37,515 bases of DNA. Origin: an uncultured Bacteroidales bacterium. GTDB lineage: Bacteria > Bacteroidota > Bacteroidia > Bacteroidales > Paludibacteraceae. The notes beneath the pieces are model-generated. The model searched no databases. It worked only from the letters and a program-made list of their open reading frames with translations, and was not told the origin of the DNA. The position numbers were made by a program, and so were the translations under genes. This document shows positions 1 to 6,575 of the stretch, piece by piece (position 1 is the first letter of the stretch; every line of letters starts with the position of its first letter). The DNA is taken from assembly GCA_902792535.1 (NCBI GenBank), contig CADAZU010000022.1, positions 1 to 37,515 of the forward strand. The letters run 5' to 3'.

Positions 1-1217
1 TGCGCAGGGTTGGCGGGATTCGTATAAACAGCCGGAGCCTCCGTCGGGTTGTTGGCTTCATAGACGGCTTGCAGCACAATACCCTCCGCCAAATCACCGG
101 GCAGCACTTGCCATTTGAGGAACGTGAAACCCTCAATACGCGGAGCGTGCGGCACTTGCCATTTCTGCGCCTCCATGTAATGAAGCGATTCGTCTTGTTT
201 CAGATAACTTACTTGCACCGTCTGTTCCTCAAACTGCAGATCGGTTGCCACACCTATTATATTGATGAAATCGCACCAGACCGCCTTGGCTTGATAGAGG
301 TCGATGTAGTCCATCGGCACGTAAAGAATACAGGTCTGTTTGTTGACGTTATTTACCGTGCGCTCGGTAATCGTCTGCGGCGTATATGCATAGTTGTGAA
401 TAGCCTGCAAGGCAGAGCAGTTATAGAACGCGTCCTGATTGATGGTTGTCACAGAGGATGGAATAACCACTTCCTCCAATGCCGTACAGCCTTCTAACAC
501 GCTGGTTGCCACGGTCTTAATACCCTGCGGAAACTCAAAATGCTTCAGGTTCGTGCAATACATGAATGCGCTTTGTCCGACGCCGGTCACGGTAGCCGGA
601 ATAGCGATAGTTTCTATCTTCATGTACTTGCACAAGTATGCAGGAATCACTTGCACGCCGTCCGCAAAAGTGAAAGAGGTAACTTGCGAATTGGTGCTAT
701 AGAACGGCGCGCTGTCGTCTGAACCGATAGAGCAGTCTGCCGGTTTCCATACAATCGTGGTCGTCGGGTTGCCCTTGAAAGCGGCATTTCCGATAGAGGT
801 AACCGTACTCGGAATAGTAATCTCCGTCAGGTTGCAGTTATAGAACGCACGCAGACCGATACTCGTCAATCCTTCTTCCAAGTTCACGCTGCCTAATTTC
901 GTGCAGCCGTAGAAAGCGTCCGTTCCGATAGTGGTGACGGATGTCGGCAGGGTCACGGATTGCAGATTCGTCAATGCCTCAAACGCACTTGTCCCGATAC
1001 TTGTTACAGGATACGTGTAGTTGTTATAGGTCACGGACGCAGGGATAGTAACCGCCGTGTAGTCTTTATAGACGGATTTGTCCGAACTCTGGTCTTTGAC
1101 CACTTGTGCCGTAGTCGTACCCAACGAATAATACAGACCGTTCAACTTGACGGTTTCGGCATACATCTGAATAAAGCAAGCACATAGTGCAAGCAAAAAG
1201 AGATAGATCTTTTTCAT
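1..1217 (-). CDS. BspA-like leucine-rich-repeat secreted protein (C-terminus beyond window)
   Basis: Reading starts at the ATG at 1217-1215 and runs off the left edge, so 405 residues are visible and the C-terminus is missing. Residues 1-20 (MKKIYLFLLALCACFIQMYA) form a signal peptide. About five LRR_5/BspA-type repeats follow, with the usual pattern of an SIGxxAF helix-turn, a C-N/T-L step and an (I/L)P-(S/T)-(S/T)-V strand. The repeats end in a YVPMDYIDLY element and a strand-rich segment with the spacing of an InlB-like B-repeat (EGFTFLKWQV, then VLQAVYEA). Proteins of this family are exported surface proteins, often type IX secreted. The sorting domain would lie outside the window, so the export route is inferred. 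It is transcribed away from korA from its own promoter at 1255-1285. Function beyond adhesion or binding cannot be assigned. Confidence 0.85.
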   Translation of the reverse strand, partial: MKKIYLFLLALCACFIQMYAETVKLNGLYYSLGTTTAQVVKDQSSDKSVYKDYTAVTIPASVTYNNYTYPVTSIGTSAFEALTNLQSVTLPTSVTTIGTDAFYGCTKLGSVNLEEGLTSIGLRAFYNCNLTEITIPSTVTSIGNAAFKGNPTTTIVWKPADCSIGSDDSAPFYSTNSQVTSFTFADGVQVIPAYLCKYMKIETIAIPATVTGVGQSAFMYCTNLKHFEFPQGIKTVATSVLEGCTALEEVVIPSSVTTINQDAFYNCSALQAIHNYAYTPQTITERTVNNVNKQTCILYVPMDYIDLYQAKAVWCDFINIIGVATDLQFEEQTVQVSYLKQDESLHYMEAQKWQVPHAPRIEGFTFLKWQVLPGDLAEGIVLQAVYEANNPTEAPAVYTNPANPA

Positions 1218-1254
1218 ATGGCGAATAAATTGTTCTTGTTTTTTTTATGGGCTG

Positions 1255-1285
1255 CAAAGTTACTGCTTTTTTCTGAATTGTGCAA
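1255..1285 (-). promoter_or_regulatory. Promoter of the BspA-like gene (Bacteroidota type)
   Basis: On the minus strand TTG (1285-1283) is followed by 20 bases and TAACTTTG (1262-1255). The spacer ends in an A-run and GCAG, and CAGC follows the -7 element. The ATG is about 35 bases downstream. Confidence 0.8.
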
Positions 1286-1362
1286 ATTTATTTGCAGAAA
1301 TCGTATAGCAGGGTGTTTTTTTACATGTTTACACATGTTTATGCATGTAGAATCGGTGTATG

Positions 1363-1409
1363 AGTGGGTGATTAGTGGGTGATTAGTGGGTGATTAGTGG
1401 GTTGTTAGT
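1363..1409. repeat. 11-base tandem repeat, four copies
   Basis: The unit AGTGGGTGATT occurs three times exactly and a fourth time as AGTGGGTTGTT. It is intergenic between the BspA-like gene and korA, in neither promoter core. Confidence 0.9.
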
Positions 1410-1483
1410 ACGACATCACCGAGAGGAAAACGGCAAATCTTTTACTCAAAACATATATTTTTATGATAAAAACGCCGTCATTC

Positions 1484-1514
1484 TTGCACAATTCAGAAAA
1501 AAGCAGTATCTTTG
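1484..1514 (+). promoter_or_regulatory. Promoter of the korAB operon
   Basis: TTG (1484-1486), 20 bases, TATCTTTG (1507-1514), then CAGC. The expected transcript start near 1520 leaves a leader of about 25 bases before the GTG at 1545, which supports that start codon. Confidence 0.82.
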
Positions 1515-1544
1515 CAGCAAATTTAATACCAAACACAAAAGATA

Positions 1545-3470
1545 GTGAAAAACATTACAGTTCGATTTTGCGGAGATTCGGGCGACGGAATGCAGCTGAC
1601 GGGCAATATGTTTGCCCAGTTGGCGGCAGAGATGGGTAACGAGATCTCCACGTTGCCGGACTTTCCGGCTGAGATTCGTGCGCCGCAAGGCACCTTAGGC
1701 GGCGTGAGTGCTTTCCAAGTGGAGCTGGGGCAGGAGGTTTATACCTCGGGTGACAAAGCGGATGTAGTGGTAGCAATGAATGCTGCTGCGTTGAAAGTGT
1801 GTACATTAGGTTCGCATTTCAACCACCCGCAGGCGCATTTCGATGAGGAGTTTTCTTTGTTCCACAGGCACGCGATTCTAATTGTAGATACGGATTCGCT
1901 GACCGACAAAGACCTTGAGAAAGCACAGTATCACACGCCTAATCCCTTTGAGGAACTGGGTATTCCGGAGAGCGTGCAGATTGTGCCGGTAGCGTTGACG
2001 ACGCTTACCAAAGAGGCGTTAAAGGATTCCGGCATGGACAACAAATCCGTACTCAAATGCCGGAATATGTTTGCGCTGGGTCTGATCTACTGGCTGTTCG
2101 ACGAACCGATGGAGAAAGCCATTCACCTTCTCGAAGAGAAGTTCAAGAAGAAACCTGCGCTCGTTGCTCCGAACACCAAAGTCATGGTGGATGGATACAA
2201 CTACGGTCAAAACCTCGCTCTCAACGTGCAGCAAGTGCACCTTGACCAAGTACCAAGTGACCAAGTACTAAGTGACCAAGTGACCAAGTGCACCTACACC
2301 TCCATCGCGGGTAACAAGGCGACGGCCTGGGGACTGATTGCTGCGGCAGAGAAAGCCGGTAAACGGCTGTTCTTGGGTTCGTATCCGATCACGCCGGCGA
2401 CGGATATTCTGCATGAACTGGCAGCACGCAAGGACATGAATGTCATGGCTATTCAGGCGGAGGACGAGATAGCAGGTGTGTGCACGGCTATCGGAGCGGC
2501 TTTTGCCGGCGATCTGGCTTGTACGAGTACGAGCGGTCCCGGTCTGAGTCTCAAATCCGAAGCCATCGGTCTTGCCGTCATGGCGGAACTGCCTTTAGTA
2601 GTGATTGACGTACAGCGCGGCGGTCCTTCAACAGGTCTGCCTACTAAAACTGAACAGACGGACTTGCTGCAAGCCCTGTATGGCAGAAACGGCGAGTGTC
2701 CGGCTGTGGTGATTGCCGCCTCATCCTCTGCGAACTGCTTTGACTACGCGTACGAGGCATGTAAGATCGCGCTGGAGAACATGACACCGGTTATCTTATT
2801 GACCGACACCTATCTGGCAAACGGAACGGCGCTCTGGCGGATTCCCAAACTGGCGGAACTGCCGGAGATCCATCCGCAGACCGTTCCCGAAGAACTGAAA
2901 GGACATTATAATCCCGCGTTGCGCGACGCGCGCGGCGTGCGTTATTGGGCTTTCCCCGGAATGGAAGGATACGAGCACCGCAACATCGGTCTGGAGCGCG
3001 ATGCGGAGAAGGGCACGATCTCTACTAACCCCGAGAACCACGAGCAGATGGTACTCGCCCGCAAACACAAAATCGAGCAGATTGCCAACAGTATTCCTAA
3101 TCTTCAAATCATCCATACGGCTTCAGCCGATCGTTCGAGGCTTTGCCGAGATAAGAAATCTTCGAATCCTCAAATCCCCATGAGCGATACGCTCCTTGTC
3201 GGCTGGGGTAGTACCGAGGGGCATCTCCATGCGGCTGCCAACGAGTTGAACTGCGCGCTCGCGCATTTCAATTACATCTGTCCGCTGCCGAAGAATACGC
3301 ACGAAATACTGAGCCAATACAAGCGAATTGTTGTTTGCGAACTGAATACGGGTCAATTTGCAGCGTATCTTCGCGCGCAATTCCCGGACCTGCACATCGA
3401 ACAATACAACGAGATTCAGGGACAGCCGTTTGCGGTGGAGCGCATTGTTAACTTTGTAAAAAATAACTAG
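1545..3470 (+). CDS. korA: 2-oxoacid:ferredoxin oxidoreductase, fused gamma-alpha subunit
   Basis: This is the KorA subunit of a thiamine-dependent 2-oxoacid (2-oxoglutarate type) ferredoxin oxidoreductase, which oxidises a 2-oxoacid plus CoA to acyl-CoA, CO2 and reduced ferredoxin in the cytoplasm. The 641 residues carry an N-terminal gamma domain (GDSGDGMQLTGNMFAQL, residues 9-25; FPAEIRAPQGTLGG near 40-53). From about residue 250 comes the alpha domain, with GSYPITPATDILHEL, a conserved QAEDEIA and TSTSGPGLSL. The start is GTG at 1545, set by the promoter just upstream. korB follows after 40 bases. Residues 234-250 (VPSDQVLSDQV theme) are encoded by a degenerate tandem repeat exactly at the domain junction, where length variation should be tolerated. 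Substrate preference cannot be read from sequence; 2-oxoglutarate is the usual assignment for this fused form. Confidence 0.9.
   Translation: MKNITVRFCGDSGDGMQLTGNMFAQLAAEMGNEISTLPDFPAEIRAPQGTLGGVSAFQVELGQEVYTSGDKADVVVAMNAAALKVCTLGSHFNHPQAHFDEEFSLFHRHAILIVDTDSLTDKDLEKAQYHTPNPFEELGIPESVQIVPVALTTLTKEALKDSGMDNKSVLKCRNMFALGLIYWLFDEPMEKAIHLLEEKFKKKPALVAPNTKVMVDGYNYGQNLALNVQQVHLDQVPSDQVLSDQVTKCTYTSIAGNKATAWGLIAAAEKAGKRLFLGSYPITPATDILHELAARKDMNVMAIQAEDEIAGVCTAIGAAFAGDLACTSTSGPGLSLKSEAIGLAVMAELPLVVIDVQRGGPSTGLPTKTEQTDLLQALYGRNGECPAVVIAASSSANCFDYAYEACKIALENMTPVILLTDTYLANGTALWRIPKLAELPEIHPQTVPEELKGHYNPALRDARGVRYWAFPGMEGYEHRNIGLERDAEKGTISTNPENHEQMVLARKHKIEQIANSIPNLQIIHTASADRSRLCRDKKSSNPQIPMSDTLLVGWGSTEGHLHAAANELNCALAHFNYICPLPKNTHEILSQYKRIVVCELNTGQFAAYLRAQFPDLHIEQYNEIQGQPFAVERIVNFVKNN
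2244..2293 (+). repeat. In-frame degenerate repeat (AAGTACC/AAGTGACC family) in korA
   Basis: Alternating GTACCAA and GTGACCAA units, about six copies, encode V-P-S-D-Q-V-L-S-D-Q-V-T-K at the gamma-alpha linker. The combined unit is 15 bases, which preserves reading frame. Confidence 0.88.
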
Positions 3471-3506
3471 GCAAACTAGTATGACTATAAACTAGAAGAA
3501 CTAGAA
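3464..3506. repeat. ACTAG-rich repeat tract between korA and korB
   Basis: Four copies of A(A)ACTAG, irregularly spaced, span the korA stop codon (TAG 3468-3470) and fill the gap to korB. No promoter form is visible here. Confidence 0.6.
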
Positions 3507-3510
3507 TATT

Positions 3511-4554
3511 ATGGAAGCATCTCAATTCAAATCCGATCAATATGTACGTTTCTGTCCGGGTTGCGGCGACCACGCTATCTGCATGGCGCTTCAGAAAGCC
3601 ATGGCGCAAATAGGAATCCCGACTCACCAAGTGGCTGTGATCTCCGGCATCGGTTGTTCCAGCCGAATGCCGCACTATTTGAACACGTATGGTTTTAATA
3701 CCATCCACGGCCGCGGCGGAGCTATCGCTACGGGCGTGAAGACAAGCCATCCGGAGCTGACCGTTTGGCAGATGAGCGGCGACGGCGACTGCCTCGCTAT
3801 CGGAGGAAACCATTTCATTCACGAGATCCGCAGAAACGTCGATCTCAATGTGTGTCTGTTCAACAACCGAATCTACGGTCTGACCAAAGGTCAGTACTCG
3901 CCCACCAGCCCCAAAGGGTTTGTCTCCAAATCCTCTCCTTTCGGAACGGTAGAGCGTCCGTTCGTGCCGGCAGAACTGGTTCTCGGCGCAAGAGGAACCT
4001 TCTTTGCCCGCACGCTGGATGTAGATGTGCCAACGACGGTGGATTGCCTCGTTGCAGCGCAGCAGCACAAAGGAGCGTCGATCGTAGAATGTCTCGTTAA
4101 CTGTGTGATTTTCAATAACGGAACACATTCATGGATCGCCGATCGCGAACAGCGCGAGGAGCACAGTATCATTCTCCGCCACGGCGAGAAAATGATCTTC
4201 GGCAAGAACAAAGACAAAGGTTTGGCTGTAGAGATCGACCCGCAGACCTTTGTTCCGCGGCTGATAGTTGTTCCGGCGGACGATGAGCGCGTGCTTGTTC
4301 ATGACGCGCACCAGCAAGATCCGACACTCCATAGACTCCTTGCCCTCATGGGACAAGAGCGAAATCTGGAAGTACCAAGTGCACAAGTACCAAGTACCAA
4401 GGATGAATTGCCGATCGCACTCGGTGTCATTCGCGATGTGGAGGCAGAGACCTATAACGATGCGGTAAATAACCAGATAGCCGAGGTACGCGGAAAAGCT
4501 AAGGCGAAGACCTTCGACGAACTGACCGCCACGTTGGAGCAATGGACCATGTGA
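3511..4554 (+). CDS. korB: 2-oxoacid:ferredoxin oxidoreductase, beta subunit
   Basis: KorB binds thiamine diphosphate and one [4Fe-4S] cluster and pairs with the KorA product upstream. The 347 residues show FCPGCGDHAIC (C15, C18), GIGCSSR (C49) and C198 in VECLVNC, the four cluster cysteines of this family. The TPP motif runs from GDGD (90-93) to NN (118-119). IYGLTKGQYSPTSP follows, as is typical of KorB/PorB beta chains. The start is ATG at 3511. Residues 287-298 come from the same AAGTACC repeat family found in korA and lie in the variable C-terminal region. Transcription is with korA. No separate ferredoxin-like delta subunit is encoded nearby, as expected for the two-subunit KorAB form. 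Confidence 0.92.
   Translation: MEASQFKSDQYVRFCPGCGDHAICMALQKAMAQIGIPTHQVAVISGIGCSSRMPHYLNTYGFNTIHGRGGAIATGVKTSHPELTVWQMSGDGDCLAIGGNHFIHEIRRNVDLNVCLFNNRIYGLTKGQYSPTSPKGFVSKSSPFGTVERPFVPAELVLGARGTFFARTLDVDVPTTVDCLVAAQQHKGASIVECLVNCVIFNNGTHSWIADREQREEHSIILRHGEKMIFGKNKDKGLAVEIDPQTFVPRLIVVPADDERVLVHDAHQQDPTLHRLLALMGQERNLEVPSAQVPSTKDELPIALGVIRDVEAETYNDAVNNQIAEVRGKAKAKTFDELTATLEQWTM
4370..4402 (+). repeat. In-frame AAGTACC repeat in korB
   Basis: AAGTACC, AAGTGCAC, AAGTACC and AAGTACC in tandem encode V-P-S-A-Q-V-P-S-T-K near the korB C-terminus. Confidence 0.85.
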
Positions 4555-4636
4555 TAGACCTTTGATAAATCGGAGAAATCTATCAGTACGAAAGTACGAT
4601 ATTTTAAGAAATAATTTACTAAAATGCAGTTTTTGA

Positions 4637-4660
4637 GTGCGATTCTTGCGAGAGTCGCAC
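4637..4660. promoter_or_regulatory. Near-palindrome over the activase promoter, candidate operator
   Basis: Arms GTGCGA (4637-4642) and TCGCAC (4655-4660) are the ends of a 24-base dyad in which 20 positions are symmetric. The -33 TTG (4646-4648) lies at its centre. Its size and position suit a TetR-type dimer, and a TetR gene ends this cluster. That link is inferred. Confidence 0.55.
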
Positions 4661-4676
4661 TTTCTTTGTACTTTTG
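4646..4676 (+). promoter_or_regulatory. Promoter of the activase-HgdB-tetR genes
   Basis: TTG (4646-4648), 20 bases, TACTTTTG (4669-4676), then CACC. The transcript should start near 4682, only about 23 bases before the ATG at 4705. This rules out the upstream in-frame ATG at 4624, which lies before the promoter. Confidence 0.78.
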
Positions 4677-4704
4677 CACCGTATTTAATAGGGCTATTAA
4701 AGGC

Positions 4705-6534
4705 ATGTATCAGTTAGGAATTGACATAGGAAGTACCACCATAAAGATGGCTTTGCTGAAAGTTTTAAGTAACCAAGTACTAAGTGACCAAGGACAAAGT
4801 ACCAAGGAGGTGGTAGCGACGGCTTATGAGCGGCATAATGCGGCTCCGGCGGTGGTGGGGAAAGAGATGCTGAAGAGGATGCTTGAATCAGTAGAAATGG
4901 GTGAGGAGATAAGTATTGCTATCACCGGGTCTGTGGGAATGGGTTATGCAAGCCGTTTAGGTGTGCCGTTTGTGCAGGAAGTGGTTGCAGCAGCCGAGGT
5001 GGTGAAACAATTATATCCCGAGGTGCATACCTTGGTGGATATAGGCGGCGAGGATAGCAAGATGATTTTCTTCGAGCCGGGGCGTGTGCCGGATATGCGA
5101 ATGAACGGCAACTGCGCAGGCGGAACGGGTGCGTTTATAGACCAGACTGCCACATTGCTTGGCGTGGACGTGACGGAGATTAACGGCTTGGCAGCACAGG
5201 CGGAGCACGTCTATCCGATCGCTTCCCGATGCGGCGTGTTCAGCAAGACGGATATTCAGAACCTCATCTCGCGGTCGGTGAGCAAAGCAGATATAGCCGC
5301 TTCTATGCTGAATGCTGTTTCCATGCAAGTGGTGAGCGCCCTTGCGCGCGGAACGGAGATCTTACCGAAAGTACTGCTTTGCGGCGGACCGTTTGCTTAT
5401 ATCCCTGAACTGCGGAAGCACCTGCAAAAGGCGATAAATGTGAGTGAAGAAGATATAGTAGTGCCGGAGCATAGCCAGTTTGTGCCGGCTATCGGAACAG
5501 CCTTGTTAAGTACCAAGGGGCAAAGTACCAAGTACGACATATCGCACGCGCGTACCTTATTTGATAATACGGACGACAAGACAGCCGACTTGACGCACAC
5601 TTTGCCGCCTTTGTTCGGCAGCGAAGAGGAATATAAGGAGTGGCTAAAAGATAAAAACCTCACCCCAACCCTCTCCATAAGAGAGGGGGCTTCTCCCCTT
5701 TGTGGCAAAGGGAGAGAGGTGCGCTATTTCCTCGGGGTGGATAGCGGAAGTACGACCACAAAAATCGTGCTCTTGGACGAAGAGGGCAGGCTGGCGTACA
5801 AGGACTACAGCTACAACAACGGCAACTCATACAACGCTTTCTTATCCGCCATGCAGCGAATGAACGAGGTGATGGGTGGCGACATTGAGATCGCCGGCAG
5901 TTGCTCAACGGGTTATGGCGAACAGTTGCTCAAGACCGCTTTTAGCTTGGACTACGGTATCGTAGAGACGATGGCGCATTTTACAGCGGCTAAGTCGATG
6001 GTGACGGAGGTGTCTTTCATTCTGGATATTGGCGGACAGGATATGAAAGCGATTTTCGTGGAAAACGGTTCTATCCGGCGAATAGAGATCAACGAAGCGT
6101 GTTCTTCAGGTTGCGGCAGTTTTATCATGACGTTTGCCAAACAATTAGGTTATGAAGTGGGTGAGTTCGCGCACATGGCGACCTTGGCGCAACACCCATA
6201 CGACCTTGGTACCCGTTGCACGGTGTTTATGAACAGCAAGGTTAAACAGGCGATGCGCGAGGGAGCCAAGATAGATGACATAGCCGCCGGATTCAGTTAT
6301 TCCGTGATCAAGAACTGTCTGTATAAAGTGTTGAAACTGCAGTCTTTTGACCAGTTGGGCGAACATATCATGGTACAAGGCGGTACGTTCCGAAACCATT
6401 CGGTAGTGCGGGCTTTGGAGATCTTGACAGGCAAGGATGTGCAATTCAGCCCGATTCCTGAGTTGATGGGTGCGTACGGGTGCGCGTTGTATGCCATGAG
6501 GCAGTTCAGAACCATAGACGTATCAGGAGAATAA
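4705..6534 (+). CDS. Two-domain BadF/HgdC-type CoA-dehydratase activase
   Basis: The product is an ATP-hydrolysing activase of the BadF/BadG/BcrA/BcrD (HgdC) family. Such proteins inject a high-energy electron from ferredoxin or flavodoxin into 2-hydroxyacyl-CoA dehydratases or benzoyl-CoA reductases. It has 609 residues and two ASKHA domains. The first starts GIDIGSTTIK and has cluster cysteines C137 (GNCAGGTGAF) and C176 (SRCGVFSKTD). The second starts GVDSGSTTTK near residue 343, with C466/C470 (EACSSGCGSF) and C505 (TRCTVF). The start at 4705 follows from the promoter position. Repeat-derived inserts occupy residues 21-35 and 268-278, and a palindromic element residues 319-338 between the domains. 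The next gene encodes the DUF2229/HgdB-like part. In many anaerobes these parts form one polypeptide of about 1,400 residues. Substrate is unknown. Confidence 0.88.
   Translation: MYQLGIDIGSTTIKMALLKVLSNQVLSDQGQSTKEVVATAYERHNAAPAVVGKEMLKRMLESVEMGEEISIAITGSVGMGYASRLGVPFVQEVVAAAEVVKQLYPEVHTLVDIGGEDSKMIFFEPGRVPDMRMNGNCAGGTGAFIDQTATLLGVDVTEINGLAAQAEHVYPIASRCGVFSKTDIQNLISRSVSKADIAASMLNAVSMQVVSALARGTEILPKVLLCGGPFAYIPELRKHLQKAINVSEEDIVVPEHSQFVPAIGTALLSTKGQSTKYDISHARTLFDNTDDKTADLTHTLPPLFGSEEEYKEWLKDKNLTPTLSIREGASPLCGKGREVRYFLGVDSGSTTTKIVLLDEEGRLAYKDYSYNNGNSYNAFLSAMQRMNEVMGGDIEIAGSCSTGYGEQLLKTAFSLDYGIVETMAHFTAAKSMVTEVSFILDIGGQDMKAIFVENGSIRRIEINEACSSGCGSFIMTFAKQLGYEVGEFAHMATLAQHPYDLGTRCTVFMNSKVKQAMREGAKIDDIAAGFSYSVIKNCLYKVLKLQSFDQLGEHIMVQGGTFRNHSVVRALEILTGKDVQFSPIPELMGAYGCALYAMRQFRTIDVSGE
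4766..4808 (+). repeat. In-frame AAGT-ACC/GACC repeat, first activase domain
   Basis: Tandem AAGTAACC, AAGTACT, AAGTGACC, AAGGACA and AAGTACC units encode L-S-N-Q-V-L-S-D-Q-G-Q-S-T-K just after the first strand of the N-terminal ATPase domain, a surprising place for an insert. Confidence 0.85.
5507..5536 (+). repeat. In-frame AAGTACC repeat, end of first activase domain
   Basis: Units of AAGTACC(AA)G encode L-S-T-K-G-Q-S-T-K at residues 268-278, at the edge of the first domain. Confidence 0.8.
5661..5716. repeat. Palindromic REP-like element inside the activase gene
   Basis: Two perfect 7-base-pair hairpins sit side by side in frame: CCCTCTC/GAGAGGG (5669-5687, loop of 5) and CCCTTTG/CAAAGGG (5696-5712, loop of 3). 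They follow CACCCCAA. The segment encodes the linker between the two ATPase domains. Confidence 0.75.
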
Positions 6535-6575
6535 CCTACTAATAACCTACTAGTAACCTAATAATATCCTAATAG
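6533..6575. repeat. 11-base tandem repeat at the activase gene junction
   Basis: About four copies of AATAACCTACT (later copies degenerate to AGTAACCTAAT and AATATCCTAAT) run from the first activase stop codon to the ATG of the next gene. The tract contains stops in frame. Confidence 0.85.

Larger units (their letters stand above)
1218..1544. other. Divergent intergenic region with promoter inverted repeat
   Basis: No gene is visible. It holds two outward promoters whose core sequences (1251-1285 reversed, and 1484-1518) match at 34 of 35 positions. Between them lie an imperfect CATGTTTA-type repeat (about 1324-1348) and a four-copy 11-base tandem repeat (1363-1409). Confidence 0.8.

Noticed and set aside
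1251-1518. Phase-variable invertible promoter
   Set aside because: Both inverted arms are themselves outward promoters, so inversion would not change expression, and no invertase gene is nearby. Kept only as an inverted-repeat observation.
4553-4598. Terminator between korB and the activase gene
   Set aside because: GATAGA/TCTATC has a 20-base loop, and GTAC-GAAA-GTAC is only four base pairs without a U-run.
4624-4704. Earlier start for the first activase gene
   Set aside because: The ATG at 4624 precedes the promoter at 4646-4676, and the conserved domain begins directly after 4705.
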